Shown in pieces: positions 36,019 through 44,854 of a stretch of DNA of 64,000 nucleotides (position 1 is its first letter; every line of letters starts with the position of its first letter). The notes below the pieces were generated by a model that had not been told where the DNA came from, made no database searches, and saw nothing but the letters and a program-made list of their open reading frames with translations. Position numbers and translations under genes: made by a program. Source of the DNA: Nakamurella flava (GTDB taxonomy: Bacteria > Actinomycetota > Actinomycetes > Mycobacteriales > Nakamurellaceae); the NCBI RefSeq assembly GCF_005298075.1, contig NZ_SZZH01000001.1:1302001-1366000 (forward strand), written 5' to 3'.

Positions 36019-36173
36019 GGCACCATCGTGCCCGGCCTCGAGAGCCGCTCGGAGCCGGGCGAACCCCCAGCCGGCGGTCCGATGAGCGGGTGTCGTGGCC
36101 GGGCCGGATCGGTGACGGGTCGCTGGCCACATGACGGCCGGGTCGGATCCGCGACGAGCGATGGCCCGGTGAT

Positions 36174-36202
36174 TTGGCGGGAACGGCGTCCGTCAGTACC
36201 CT
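36174..36202 (+). promoter_or_regulatory. Candidate rpmB promoter
   Basis: TTGGCG (36174-36179) and TACCCT (36197-36202) are 17 bases apart and point at rpmB. The predicted leader is about 120 bases long. The 310-base interval between the divergent DAK2-like and rpmB genes holds no other gene that I can support. Confidence 0.45.
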
Positions 36203-36211
36203 GGGGAGGTT

Positions 36212-36243
36212 GCCCGAGCCGCAGCGACAGCTGACGGCTGGGC
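36212..36243 (+). other. Hairpin in the rpmB leader
   Basis: GCCC and AGCCG (36212-36221, one bulged G) pair with CGGCT and GGGC (36235-36243), a nine-pair stem early in the predicted rpmB leader. Ribosomal-protein leaders can carry control structures, but this one matches none that I know. Confidence 0.3.
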
Positions 36244-36328
36244 GGAAGACAGTCCTGAACGTACCGATCGGAATTGGCTGACCACTGTCGCGGCCGATCC
36301 GCATGATCATCGAGTAGAGGTGTTCCGC

Positions 36329-36520
36329 GTGGCTGCGGTGTGTGACGTGTGTGGCAAGGGTCCCGGGTTCGGCATGTCGGTGTCGCACTCGCATCGGCGG
36401 ACCAACCGACGGTGGGATCCGAACATCCAGCCGGTGCGGGCGCAGGTCGCCCCCGGCACGGTGCGCAAGCTGAACGTGTGCACCTCCTGCATCAAGGCTG
36501 GCAAGGTCGTCCGCGGCTGA
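36329..36520 (+). CDS. rpmB: 50S ribosomal protein L28
   Basis: The 63-residue protein starts [20 protein letters not shown] and has a zinc ribbon formed by CDVC and CTSC. GTG 36329 is chosen over the GTG at 36320 because homologues begin exactly here and AGAGGTG is well spaced. The cysteine-containing form is the housekeeping paralogue rather than the zinc-free, Zur-controlled one. A strong terminator follows 20 bases after the stop. Confidence 0.96.
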   Translation: MAAVCDVCGKGPGFGMSVSHSHRRTNRRWDPNIQPVRAQVAPGTVRKLNVCTSCIKAGKVVRG

Positions 36521-36540
36521 CGCCGACCCCTGTGCTTGCA

Positions 36541-36578
36541 CGAAGCGGCGGGAACCCCTCGGGGTCCCCGCCGCTTCG
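36541..36578. terminator. Strong terminator after rpmB, convergent with ilvE
   Basis: CGAAGCGGCGGG (36541-36552) pairs with CCCGCCGCTTCG (36567-36578), and the inner CCCC/GGGG extends the stem around a two-base loop. The stem is symmetric, so it can serve rpmB on the plus strand and ilvE on the minus strand. Confidence 0.85.
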
Positions 36579-36666
36579 TCGTTCCCGCCGGTCGGCAGGT
36601 CTGGCCGCTGCAGCCGCGGTGTCCGGGGACACCGCGGCCGCTACGCCCGACTCAGACCAGCCGAAC

Positions 36667-37764
36667 TCAGACCAGCCGGGTCATCCAGCCGTGCGGATCC
36701 TCCCGATGGCCGTACTGCAGAGCGGTCAGCTCGGCCCGTAGCCGGCTGGTCACCGGGCCGGTGACTCCCCCGGAGATCTCGAAGCCGCCGTCGGCGTGCT
36801 TGACCGCACCGACCGGCGTGATGACGGCCGCGGTCCCGCAGGCGAAGACCTCGGTCAGCTCACCGCTTTCGACCCGCTTGGCCCACTCATCGGTCGAGAT
36901 GCGCCGTTCGCTCACCGAGTAGCCCAGTTCCTCGGACAGCGTCAGCAGTGAATCGCGGGTGATGCCCGGGAGCAGCGAGCCCGTCAGTTCCGGGGTCACG
37001 ACCTCGGCGCCGGCGTCCTCGCCGAAGACGAAGAACAGGTTCATGCCGCCCATCTCCTCGACCCACCGCCGTTCGATGGCGTCGAGCCAGACGACCTGGT
37101 CGCACCCCTGCTCGGCGGCCTGGGCCTGGGCGGCCAGCGAGGCCGCGTAGTTGCCACCGGTCTTGGCCGCGCCGGTGCCACCCGGGGCCGCCCGGACGTA
37201 CTCGGTGGACCACCAGACGGTGACCGGCTTGACCCCACCCGGGAAGTACGGGCCCGCCGGGGAGGCGATGACGCTGTACACGTACCGGTTGGCCGGCCGG
37301 ACCCCCAGCCCGACCTCGGACGCGAACATGAAGGGCCGCAAGTAGAGGGAGGACTCACCACCTGACGGCACCCAACGGCGATCGACCTCGACGAGCTCCT
37401 GCAGCGACCCCAGGAAGATCTCCTCCGGCAAACGGGGCATGCCCAGCCGGTCGGCGGAGCGGTTCAACCGGGCCGCGTTGGCCTCGGGACGGAAGCTGGC
37501 CACCGAACCGTCCGGCTGTTCATAGGCCTTGAGTCCCTCGAAGATCTCCTGCCCGTAGTGCAGGACCATCGACGCCGGGTCGATGACGAACGGCGCGTAG
37601 GGCACGACGCGGTGGTCGTGCCAGCCCTGCCCGGCGGTGTAGTCCACGATCACCATGTGGTCGGTGAAGTGACGCCCGAAACCGGGGTCCGCATGGATGC
37701 GGGCCCGCTGCTCGTCGGTGACGGGACTGCTGTGCAATTCGCGGCGGAATGGTGCGGGCGTCAT
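36667..37764 (-). CDS. ilvE: Branched-chain amino-acid aminotransferase
   Basis: This 365-residue class IV PLP enzyme interconverts Leu/Ile/Val with their 2-keto acids. It has the PLP lysine in [14 protein letters not shown], the substrate-side [11 protein letters not shown] and the Glu strand in [28 protein letters not shown] marks the phosphate-binding end. The gene starts nine bases after the sensor-kinase stop on the same strand, so read-through is possible. A TAGGAT -10 six bases before the ATG would also allow its own leaderless transcript. Confidence 0.96.
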   Translation of the reverse strand: MTPAPFRRELHSSPVTDEQRARIHADPGFGRHFTDHMVIVDYTAGQGWHDHRVVPYAPFVIDPASMVLHYGQEIFEGLKAYEQPDGSVASFRPEANAARLNRSADRLGMPRLPEEIFLGSLQELVEVDRRWVPSGGESSLYLRPFMFASEVGLGVRPANRYVYSVIASPAGPYFPGGVKPVTVWWSTEYVRAAPGGTGAAKTGGNYAASLAAQAQAAEQGCDQVVWLDAIERRWVEEMGGMNLFFVFGEDAGAEVVTPELTGSLLPGITRDSLLTLSEELGYSVSERRISTDEWAKRVESGELTEVFACGTAAVITPVGAVKHADGGFEISGGVTGPVTSRLRAELTALQYGHREDPHGWMTRLV

Positions 37765-37770
37765 GGCACG

Positions 37771-37796
37771 ATCCTAGCCATCGCTAGGACGTCCTA
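37771..37796 (-). promoter_or_regulatory. Possible ilvE promoter with adjacent 12-bp palindrome
   Basis: TAGGAC/GTCCTA (37785-37796) is a perfect palindrome inside the last codons of the sensor-kinase gene. On the minus strand TAGGAT (37776-37771) follows and ends six bases before the ilvE ATG, the geometry of a leaderless promoter. No convincing -35 is visible; the palindrome occupies that area and may be an operator. Confidence 0.3.
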
Positions 37797-39390
37797 CTAA
37801 CTGCCCTGCGGTGGGAATGGTCGGCGCGCTCCGGAGGACCGCCGTGGCCTGCGGGCGCGGACCGGCCACCTCGGTCGCCTCCGCCACGTACCGGCCGGCG
37901 AGCGGCAGCACGAGCTCGAAACAGGCGCCCGGACGGTCATCGTCGCGACCCCGACACACCAGGTCCCCACCGGCTCGCCGGGCCAACCCGCGGGCGATCG
38001 GCAGTCCGAGGCCACTGCCCGGTCCGGACCGCGCGGCCGACAGGCGCAGGAACCGGTCGAAGATCCGCTGACGGTCCGCCGGAGCCACGCCGGGGCCGTC
38101 GTCGACGACCCGGAGCGCCAGCAGGTCCGGGCGGACCGACCAGCTCACCTGGACGACCCCGGAGGGCGGGCTCACCGCCGCGGCGTTCTCCAGCAGGTTG
38201 CCCAGGATGCGCCGCAGTTCGTCGGGCTCCACGGCCACCGTGGCGGTCTGCGGTCCGGTCGCCCCCCACCGCACCTCCGGCCGGCGCAGGGCGATGTCGT
38301 CGATCATCGCCCGGGCGACCACGGCCACGTCCGCGCTCCGCCCGGGCGTCCGATCCGGCACCGGGGACGTCGCGCCGGACTCGGCGTCCAACCGGGCCAT
38401 CGTCAGCAGATCATCGACCAGGCGAGCGGCCTGACGGCCCTGCCGCACGATCGCCACCAGCCGCGCCTCCTGATCGGCGCGCGACATCGTCGTCGGGTCG
38501 GCGCGCAGCAGTGCGTCGGCCGCCGCCACCACCCCGGCCAGGGGCGTGCGCAGGTCGTGCGAGGCGTCGGCCAGGAACCGGCGCATGGCCGCCTCCGCCG
38601 TCTGCGCCGCGGTCTCCGCCGACTCGAGTTCGTCGAGCATGTCGTCGAACGCCGCCGCCGTCCGGCCCAGTTCGGTGTGCGGATGCGTGGGTCGCAGCCG
38701 CCGGTTGCGCGCGCCGGCCTGGATCCGCCGGGCCACCGCCGTCATCCGTTCCAGCGGACGCAGGGATGCCGACACCACCTGCCGCAGCGCCAGCGCCGTC
38801 AGCAGCAGGGCGACCAGACCGACGACGATCTGGATGGTCCGCAGGCTGGCCAGGGTGCTGTCGACCGAGTCCTCGGTGGCGGTGAGGGTCGCAGTGCCCC
38901 CCGGCAACGTCACCGTCGCCGTCATCAGACCGTCGCCCTCGGCGATCGTCACCGAGGGTTCGACGGCCGGCTGTGGCAATTGCGGCGGGCCTCCCGGGCC
39001 ACCGTCCGACCCCGGTCGCGGTGGATCGGCCGGACCTGCCGGGCCGCCCCGGCCGACGTAGTCGGTGCCGTCGCTGGCGAACGCGACGAACACTCCGCCA
39101 CCGGACAGCTCGTCGGCCAGGTCCTGGCCGGTGACCCCCCGTTCCTGCAGCACGGCCGCGTACCCGGCCCGGTCCCGGAGTCGCTCCTGCAGATCGCCCC
39201 GCAGTTGCGACCCCAGCAGCGAGGTCACCACCACGGCGAACACCGTGATGACGACGGCGACCACCGCCAGGGTGGGCACCAGGACGCGACGTCGTAGCGA
39301 CGCGGTCCGGATGCCGTCGCCGACGCCGTCGTCCGCGGGCCCCGGTCGATCCGCCCCCGGCCGCGGGTCCGCCGGGGTTGCCGCGGTCAC
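37774..39390 (-). CDS. Two-component sensor histidine kinase
   Basis: The 538-residue kinase has a short cytosolic tail, helix 1 (LVPTLAVVAVVITVFAVVVT), an extracytoplasmic sensor of about 150 residues with a Pro/Gly-rich stretch, helix 2 (IQIVVGLVALLLTALAL) and HAMP. HisKA follows with phospho-acceptor His in FLADASHDLRTPLAGV, then a HATPase domain with N-box LGNLLENAAAV and G-boxes VVDDGPGVAP and GSGLGLPIARGL. GTG 39390 overlaps the response-regulator stop. The direct-repeat boxes upstream of the operon suggest autoregulation. The signal is unknown. Confidence 0.93.
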   Translation of the reverse strand: MTAATPADPRPGADRPGPADDGVGDGIRTASLRRRVLVPTLAVVAVVITVFAVVVTSLLGSQLRGDLQERLRDRAGYAAVLQERGVTGQDLADELSGGGVFVAFASDGTDYVGRGGPAGPADPPRPGSDGGPGGPPQLPQPAVEPSVTIAEGDGLMTATVTLPGGTATLTATEDSVDSTLASLRTIQIVVGLVALLLTALALRQVVSASLRPLERMTAVARRIQAGARNRRLRPTHPHTELGRTAAAFDDMLDELESAETAAQTAEAAMRRFLADASHDLRTPLAGVVAAADALLRADPTTMSRADQEARLVAIVRQGRQAARLVDDLLTMARLDAESGATSPVPDRTPGRSADVAVVARAMIDDIALRRPEVRWGATGPQTATVAVEPDELRRILGNLLENAAAVSPPSGVVQVSWSVRPDLLALRVVDDGPGVAPADRQRIFDRFLRLSAARSGPGSGLGLPIARGLARRAGGDLVCRGRDDDRPGACFELVLPLAGRYVAEATEVAGPRPQATAVLRSAPTIPTAGQLVGRPSDG

Positions 39391-40133
39391 CGCCCCACCA
39401 TCGGGTCGGCGCCGGCCGGCACACTCTCCGCGGGCAGGGCCGGGAGCGAGAGCCGGTAGCCGATCCCCCGCACGGTCTGCACCAGCCGCGGCCCGTGCAG
39501 TTCGAGTTTGCGGCGCAGGGTGGAGACGAAGGCCTCGACCAGGTTGGGGTCGTAAGCGTCGTACCCCCAGACCTGCGTCAGGATCTGGGTCTTCGAGAGC
39601 ACCCGGTCGCGGTGCCGGGCCAGGTAGCCGAGCAGGCGCAACTCGGTCGCCGTCAGCTGCAGGTCGCGGCCGGCCCGGGTCGCCGCACCCGCGTCCTCGT
39701 CGATGACCAGGTCCCCGACGACCACCCGCCCCACCCCCACCCGACCGGACCGCCGGAGCACCACGGCGATCCGGGCCAGCAGCTCGGCCAACGCGAAAGG
39801 CTTGGTCAGGTAGTCGTCCGCACCGGCGGCGAAGCCGGCCAACCGATCGTCGACGGCGTCCCGCGCGGTCAGGAAGAGCACCGGGACATCGGAGCCGGCC
39901 CGGATCGAGCGCGCGACGGACAGCCCGTCGCGGCGGGGCAGCATGACGTCCAGCACGGCCACATCGGGGTGTTCGCGCTCCGCGAGCTCGATGGCTTCGG
40001 TTCCGTCGGCCGCGGTCAGCACCCGGTATCCGGCGTCCGCGAGGCACTCCCGTACGGCCTCGCGCACGGTGTCGTCGTCCTCGGCGACCAACACGCAGGG
40101 GGCACCCGGCGCCCCGCTCACCTGATCGTTCAT
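39387..40133 (-). CDS. OmpR-family response regulator
   Basis: The 248-residue protein has a receiver domain (acidic pocket AEDDD, phospho-acceptor Asp62 in VAVLDVMLPRRDG, Lys in DDYLTKPFALAELLAR) and a winged-helix DNA-binding domain (LTATELRLLGYLARH, then ILTQVWGYDAYDPNLVEAFV and VQTVRGIGYRL). It is translationally coupled to the kinase gene. OmpR-type proteins bind direct repeats with an 11-base period; two such boxes lie between this gene and the divergent secreted-protein gene. Confidence 0.95.
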   Translation of the reverse strand: MNDQVSGAPGAPCVLVAEDDDTVREAVRECLADAGYRVLTAADGTEAIELAEREHPDVAVLDVMLPRRDGLSVARSIRAGSDVPVLFLTARDAVDDRLAGFAAGADDYLTKPFALAELLARIAVVLRRSGRVGVGRVVVGDLVIDEDAGAATRAGRDLQLTATELRLLGYLARHRDRVLSKTQILTQVWGYDAYDPNLVEAFVSTLRRKLELHGPRLVQTVRGIGYRLSLPALPAESVPAGADPMVGR

Positions 40134-40198
40134 CGCATTCCGCCGACCGTCACCGCTCCACTATCCGCCGGACCCGACCGGCCGGACGGCGGCCGCGT

Positions 40199-40253
40199 CT
40201 GAAGATCGCCTGAAGACCCGACCGATCCCCCGGTGTCTTCAGGTCCGCTTCAG
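40199..40253. promoter_or_regulatory. Paired direct-repeat boxes for an OmpR-type regulator
   Basis: CTGAAG occurs at 40199-40204 and 40210-40215, and CTTCAG at 40237-40242 and 40248-40253, each pair exactly 11 bases apart. The two boxes are oriented opposite to each other, with a 9-bp perfect dyad CCTGAAGAC/GTCTTCAGG (40209-40217, 40235-40243) between them. One box can serve the response-regulator operon and the other the secreted-protein gene at 40345. Confidence 0.7.
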
Positions 40254-40344
40254 GACGGGAACGCAGCATCGGAGACGTCGGATCGTCCGACCGCCGCACG
40301 GCCCACCGGGTCGGTCGCGGCGCCACGCACCGGAGGTTCCTTCC

Positions 40345-41079
40345 GTGTCGTACCGACCCCTGACCCCCACCAACCCGGACGGGCTTCCCGCTTCCACCCG
40401 TTCCACGACCGAGCCCACCGGTGGTCGCCGTCGCCGCTGGACCACCGGCGCGCTGGCCCTGCTGCTGGCCGGCGGCGCCGTCGTCGGGGGCCACGCCATG
40501 GCCCAGGCCGACGAGCCGGTGACCTCCGGCGCGAGCCCGACGGCGTCGGCGCCGGCCGCGCCCGCCGATGCCGGTAGCAGCTCCGTCGCCGGTCCGCTGG
40601 CTCCGCCCGCTCCCGGTCAGGACGGGTCCCGGCCGACCCCGCCGGATCCCGACGCCGCGCACACTCCCCACCTCGGCGGGGAGGTGGTGTCCTCCGACGG
40701 ATCCACCATCGAGATCACCGACCACGAGGGCTTCCTGCGGACCATCCACACGAACTCCAGCACCACGTTCGACGGTGTCTCGAACCCCGTCGGGGTGGGC
40801 ACGCGGATCGACGCGGAGGGCTCGGTCGACAGCGACAAGACGTCGCTGCTGGCGACCGTCGTGCGGGCGGCCCCGACGCCGCCCGAGCCCGGATCGGCTC
40901 CGGCGGGTCCCGCGGCCGGCGGCCCCGGTGGCGTAAGCGCGCCGACTCCGCCGTCGGACGCCCCCGCTCCGCCGTCGGACGCCCCCGCGCCGCCGTCGGG
41001 TGGGGTGACCCCCCCGTCCGGAACGGGCGGCTCCGGCTCGCCGGCGGCTCCGAGCACCAGCGCGGCGCCGACCAGCTGA
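40345..41079 (+). CDS. Secreted or membrane-anchored DUF5666-like protein
   Basis: The 244-residue protein has a basic N-terminus (GGRRRRWTTGALALLLAGG) with one hydrophobic helix ending near residue 52 at HAMAQADE, which could be a signal peptide. A small beta-rich module (about 112-175; GGEVVSSDGSTIEITDHEG, TTFDGVSNPVGVGTRI, IDAEGSVDSDKTSLLATVV) resembles DUF5666 folds. The C-terminal 70 residues are Pro/Ser/Gly-rich, including a near-exact repeat of PPSDAPA. The start is a GTG with GGAGG upstream. The shared regulatory boxes indicate that the adjacent two-component system controls it. Confidence 0.75.
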   Translation: MSYRPLTPTNPDGLPASTRSTTEPTGGRRRRWTTGALALLLAGGAVVGGHAMAQADEPVTSGASPTASAPAAPADAGSSSVAGPLAPPAPGQDGSRPTPPDPDAAHTPHLGGEVVSSDGSTIEITDHEGFLRTIHTNSSTTFDGVSNPVGVGTRIDAEGSVDSDKTSLLATVVRAAPTPPEPGSAPAGPAAGGPGGVSAPTPPSDAPAPPSDAPAPPSGGVTPPSGTGGSGSPAAPSTSAAPTS

Positions 41080-41100
41080 CGCTGGCGCGAGGAACCCGCT

Positions 41101-41131
41101 CGGGGTGCCGGTCCGGCCGACCGGCACCCCG
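41101..41131. terminator. Bidirectional terminator between secreted-protein gene and gcvT
   Basis: CGGGGTGCCGGTC pairs over 13 bases with GACCGGCACCCCG around a five-base loop. It sits between the convergent stops at 41079 and 41138 and can act in both directions. Confidence 0.85.
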
Positions 41132-41137
41132 GGCGAC

Positions 41138-42247
41138 TCACCGCACGTGCGACTCGACGAACGGCGGCTTGGTCACCTCGACCCGCAGCTTGCGACCGCG
41201 GACGTCCACGGCCAGTTCGTCGCCCGGACCCACCCCGGACGCGGTGTCGAGCAGCGCGAGGGCGATCCCCACCCCGAGGGTGGGTGAGAAGGTGCCCGAC
41301 GTCGTCTCCCCGACCGGGCTGCCGTCGGCGGCCACGACCGTCTGGTGGGCGCGGGGCACTCCCCGGTCGAGGGCCCGTAGGCCCCACAGCTGACGGGCCG
41401 GCCCCGCCTGCTTCTCCGCGAGCAGAGCCTCACGCCCGAAGAACGCCGGCTTGGACCAGCCGACGGCCCAACCGGACCGGGCCTGTACCGGGCTGATGTC
41501 CGGACCGAGGTCCTGGCCGTGCAGGGGGTAGCCCATCTCGGTCCGCAGGGTGTCGCGGGCTCCGAGGGCGGCGGGTCGTCCGCCGGCGGCGGTGACCTCC
41601 AGGACCAGGCGGTCCCACAGCGCGGGGGTCGCGTCCCATTCCGGGAGCAATTCGTAACCGTGCTCGCCGGAGTAGCCGGTGCGGCAGACCCGGACCGGTC
41701 GTCCGGCGAACTCGCCGTCGGCCCAGGCCATGTACGGCAGGTCGTGGGGCAGCCCCAGCTCGGCGAGCACGTCGGCCGACCGCGGACCCTGGACGGCCAG
41801 CACCCCGAAGTCACGGTGGCGGTCGGTGACGGTGATCTCGGGCGGTGCGGCGGCGGCCAGTGCCTGCACCACCTGCGCCGTGTTCGCCGCGTTCGGCACC
41901 AGGAACACCTCATCCGGTGAGACGAGGTAGGCGATCAGATCGTCCAGCACCCCGCCGGACGGAAGGCAACACAACGTGTACTGGGCCCGGCCGGGTCCGA
42001 TGCGCGTCAGGTCGTTGGACAGGCAGGAGTTGACGAAGTCCGCCGCCCCGGGCCCGACCACCGAGGCCTTGCCCAGGTGGGAGACGTCGAAGAGGCCGAC
42101 CGCCGTGCGGACCGCGGTGTGCTCGGCCACCACCCCGCCCCCGGCGTAGGACAGCGGCATCGACCACCCCCCGAAGGCACCCATGGTGGCGCCGAGTGCG
42201 CGGTGGCGGTCGTCCAGCGGGGAGGTGAGCAGCTCGTCGGTGGCCAT
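41138..42247 (-). CDS. gcvT: Glycine cleavage system aminomethyltransferase (T protein)
   Basis: The 369-residue protein moves the methylene group of glycine from lipoyl H-protein to tetrahydrofolate. It shows [16 protein letters not shown], the [14 protein letters not shown] motif, the conserved Asp in [13 protein letters not shown] and [15 protein letters not shown] 42247 starts the conserved region ([15 protein letters not shown]); the extended frame to 42355 is a shadow of the divergent pepA promoter. No Shine-Dalgarno is seen, and TACCGT seven bases upstream could be a leaderless -10. gcvP and gcvH are not in the window. No glycine riboswitch was found upstream. Confidence 0.93.
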   Translation of the reverse strand: MATDELLTSPLDDRHRALGATMGAFGGWSMPLSYAGGGVVAEHTAVRTAVGLFDVSHLGKASVVGPGAADFVNSCLSNDLTRIGPGRAQYTLCCLPSGGVLDDLIAYLVSPDEVFLVPNAANTAQVVQALAAAAPPEITVTDRHRDFGVLAVQGPRSADVLAELGLPHDLPYMAWADGEFAGRPVRVCRTGYSGEHGYELLPEWDATPALWDRLVLEVTAAGGRPAALGARDTLRTEMGYPLHGQDLGPDISPVQARSGWAVGWSKPAFFGREALLAEKQAGPARQLWGLRALDRGVPRAHQTVVAADGSPVGETTSGTFSPTLGVGIALALLDTASGVGPGDELAVDVRGRKLRVEVTKPPFVESHVR

Positions 42248-42388
42248 GGTTGGCACGGTAGCCAATGCCGCCGTTCCACCGATCGCGGACACCGCCCCCA
42301 CGCTGTCGTACCCCTCGTTTACGGTCGGGTGCGACGGGGGTGAGCCCCCGGCCACCGCGCATCACCGAACGGATCAAGGAGTCCCACC

Positions 42389-43933
42389 GTGTCCCAGCCG
42401 GACCTGCTGCCCACCGCCCCACCCCTGCCCGAGGTGACGGTCACCGCCGAGGCCGCGGTGACGGTGGCCGCGGACGCCGTGGTCGTCGGGCTGTGGACCG
42501 GTGCGGACGGGCCGGTCGCCGCCGACCCGTCCTTCGAGTCGGTCGTCTCCGCCGTCCGACTGGCCGGCGCATCCGGCAAGGCCGGGTCCGTCACCGTCCT
42601 TCCGGCCGCGGCCGCCGGGATCGAACTGTCGGCCGATCGGCTGGTCACCGTCGGGCTGGGCCCGCGGCCGGTCGGAACGGGCCTGTCGGACACCGAACGT
42701 GACCGGGTCCGTACCGCGGCCGGCGCGGCCACCCGCGCACTGGCCGGACGGACGGTGATCGTGTCGACCCTGGGCGCCGTCGACCTGACCGCCGCGGTCG
42801 AGGGACACCTGCTGGGTGGCTACGTCTTCGACACCTACAAGAAGCCGGGCGAGGCTCCGGTCGGCCGGATCGTGCTGGCCGGGGTCGCCGCGAGCGACGC
42901 GGCCGATCAGGTGCGCTCGGCCGCGGTGGGCGTGCAGGCCGCCGCCCTGGCCCGATCCCTGGTCAACACCGCACCGAACGACCTCTTCCCGGCCGAGTTC
43001 GCCGCGCGAGCCGAGGTCGCGGCCCAGGAGCTCGGCCTCGACGTCGAGGTGCTGGACGAGAAGGCGCTCGCCGCCGGCGGGTACGGCGGCATCCTCGGGG
43101 TGGGTTCCGGCTCGTCCCGGCCGCCCCGGCTGGTCCGTCTCGCCTGGTCCCCGGCGGATCCGGTGGCCACCGTCGCCCTGGTCGGCAAGGGCATCACGTT
43201 CGACTCCGGCGGCCTGTCGATCAAGCCCGCCGCAAAGATGGACCAGATGACCTCGGACATGTCCGGGGCGGCGGCCGTGGTCGCCACCGTGCTGGCTGCC
43301 GCCCGCCTGGAGCTGCCGGTCCGGGTCATCGCCTACGCCGCACTCGCCGAGAACCTGCCGTCCGCCACCGCCTACCGCCCCGGCGACGTGCTGCGTCACT
43401 ACGGGGGTGACGGCCCTGGCAAGACCGTGCACGTCCTGAACACCGACGCCGAGGGCCGGCTGGTGCTGGCCGACGCCCTGGTCCGGGCCGGTCAGGACGG
43501 GCCGGACGCGATCCTGGAGACCTCGACGCTGACCGGCGCCCAGATCGTGGCGCTGGGCAAACGCACGATGGGCGTCATGGGTGACCCGGCGCTACGCGAT
43601 CGGGTCGCCGAGTTGGCCCGTTCCGTCGGGGAGGGCGCCTGGGCCATGCCCCTGCCCGAACACCTCGGTGAGGGCCTCGACTCCGCGCTCGCCGATCTGC
43701 AGAACATCTCCGGGGAACCGAGCGGCGGGATGCTCGTCGCCGGCCACTACCTGTCGCGCTTCGTCCCGGACGGTGTGCCCTGGGCCCACCTCGACGTGGC
43801 CGGGCCGGCCTTCCACGACGGGAAGCCCTACGGGTACATCGGCACCGGCGGGACCGGGGTGCCGGTGCGCACCCTGCTCGCGGTCCTGCAGGACATCGCC
43901 GTCCATGGCGTCGGCGAGCGGACCGAGGTCTGA
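42389..43933 (+). CDS. pepA: Leucyl aminopeptidase (M17)
   Basis: The 514-residue M17 metallopeptidase has an N-terminal macro-like domain and a C-terminal catalytic domain. The two-metal site is visible in GKGITFDSGGLSIKPAAKMDQM and in the signature VLNTDAEGRLVLADAL, with the bicarbonate-site Arg in that signature. The start is a GTG with AAGGAG eight bases ahead. It diverges from gcvT, the same pairing as gcvT-pepB in mycobacteria, and lies upstream of lpd and E2. It trims N-terminal residues from peptides in the cytosol. Confidence 0.95.
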   Translation: MSQPDLLPTAPPLPEVTVTAEAAVTVAADAVVVGLWTGADGPVAADPSFESVVSAVRLAGASGKAGSVTVLPAAAAGIELSADRLVTVGLGPRPVGTGLSDTERDRVRTAAGAATRALAGRTVIVSTLGAVDLTAAVEGHLLGGYVFDTYKKPGEAPVGRIVLAGVAASDAADQVRSAAVGVQAAALARSLVNTAPNDLFPAEFAARAEVAAQELGLDVEVLDEKALAAGGYGGILGVGSGSSRPPRLVRLAWSPADPVATVALVGKGITFDSGGLSIKPAAKMDQMTSDMSGAAAVVATVLAAARLELPVRVIAYAALAENLPSATAYRPGDVLRHYGGDGPGKTVHVLNTDAEGRLVLADALVRAGQDGPDAILETSTLTGAQIVALGKRTMGVMGDPALRDRVAELARSVGEGAWAMPLPEHLGEGLDSALADLQNISGEPSGGMLVAGHYLSRFVPDGVPWAHLDVAGPAFHDGKPYGYIGTGGTGVPVRTLLAVLQDIAVHGVGERTEV

Positions 43934-43955
43934 CGAACGGCTCGCGGGCGGGGGA

Positions 43956-44312
43956 TCAGCCGCGCTGCTCCCTCGCCCGTCGCTCGAGGATGTTCTGGCG
44001 GCGGGAGTAGTCCCGCATGCGCTGCGGATAACCGACGATGGTCGCGTCGTAGATCGGCAGTTGATGGTCGTGGGCGAAGGCGCGGGCAGCCTCCGGCGAC
44101 GGCACCCGTCGGCGCGTGAATTCGCCGTCCGCGGCGACCAGCACCACGCTGCTCTCGGTGACGGCGGTCTTCGGCTCGACGAACACCTCGACGCCGCGAC
44201 GGCGTTCAGCCCACTCGGCGAGATCGGTCACCACCGCCTTGCGTTCGGCCCGGCCGGGGCGCGACGCACCGTCCGATCGTCGTCCCCGCCCGAACCAAGA
44301 CCGCAGACCCAT
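43956..44312 (-). CDS. Conserved hypothetical protein
   Basis: The 118-residue protein starts MGLRSWFGRGRRSDG, a basic N-terminus, and has a compact domain with EWAERRRGVEVFVEPKTAVT, SVVLVAADGEFTRRRVPS and AARAFAHDHQLPIYDATIVG. It ends in a basic tail with many Arg. I recall similar short proteins near pepA in related actinobacteria, annotated only as hypothetical or loosely as oxidoreductase; no catalytic motif is visible here. It is convergent with pepA, 22 bases apart. Confidence 0.7.
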   Translation of the reverse strand: MGLRSWFGRGRRSDGASRPGRAERKAVVTDLAEWAERRRGVEVFVEPKTAVTESSVVLVAADGEFTRRRVPSPEAARAFAHDHQLPIYDATIVGYPQRMRDYSRRQNILERRAREQRG

Positions 44313-44854
44313 CAGACCGCCCTCCCTGTCGTCCGGTCCGCCGAGCCCGTCGGACCTGCGTTGCACCCGCCGATCATCACCCGCCGGCCGGCGACGACCC
44401 GCCGGTCCGGCGGCCGACAGGCCGTTCGGCCCCGAAAGCCTGGCCGCCACACGGCCGGGTCCGGTGCCGGACGGCGTGGCCGTTCGGTGTGATCAACGTC
44501 CCGGAGACGGGCTGGGTTCCTGGGTTCGAGCCCCGGGCGGCCACCCCCCGGCCAATTCCGAATCGTTCAAGTGGACCGTCCGGCGGCCCCGATGCGTCCC
44601 GACCCCGGCCAGACGACCCTCGCGGAGGGGTCGACGGTGACCACCGTCACCGACCGGCGGCCCCGGGAGGGACCGGCACCGAAAGAGTGCGGACGGCCCG
44701 AACGGCGCACGCCGAACGGGGATGCCAAGATGGGACCCGCGAGACGGTCGACGGGGCGAATGGCCCCGTGATGACGGGGCACTGCCGGTTCGGACGGCGC
44801 TGGCCCGCGGATCCGCCCGCGCGTTCGTCCGACGACACGAGGAGTCCTGCATTC
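44313..44854. other. Gene-free interval before lpdA
   Basis: These 542 bases separate the divergent hypothetical gene and lpdA. I see no frame with convincing codon usage and no RNA gene. A T-arm-like stretch (44518-44536) lacks the rest of a tRNA. The lpdA promoter must lie here but no hexamer pair stands out. Confidence 0.5.

Noticed and set aside
42248-42388. Glycine riboswitch before gcvT
   Set aside because: The interval is only 141 bases, shared with the divergent pepA promoter, and lacks the conserved aptamer segments.
44518-44536. T-arm-like stretch GGGTTCGAGCCCC in the gap before lpdA
   Set aside because: No matching acceptor, D or anticodon arm can be built around it on either strand.
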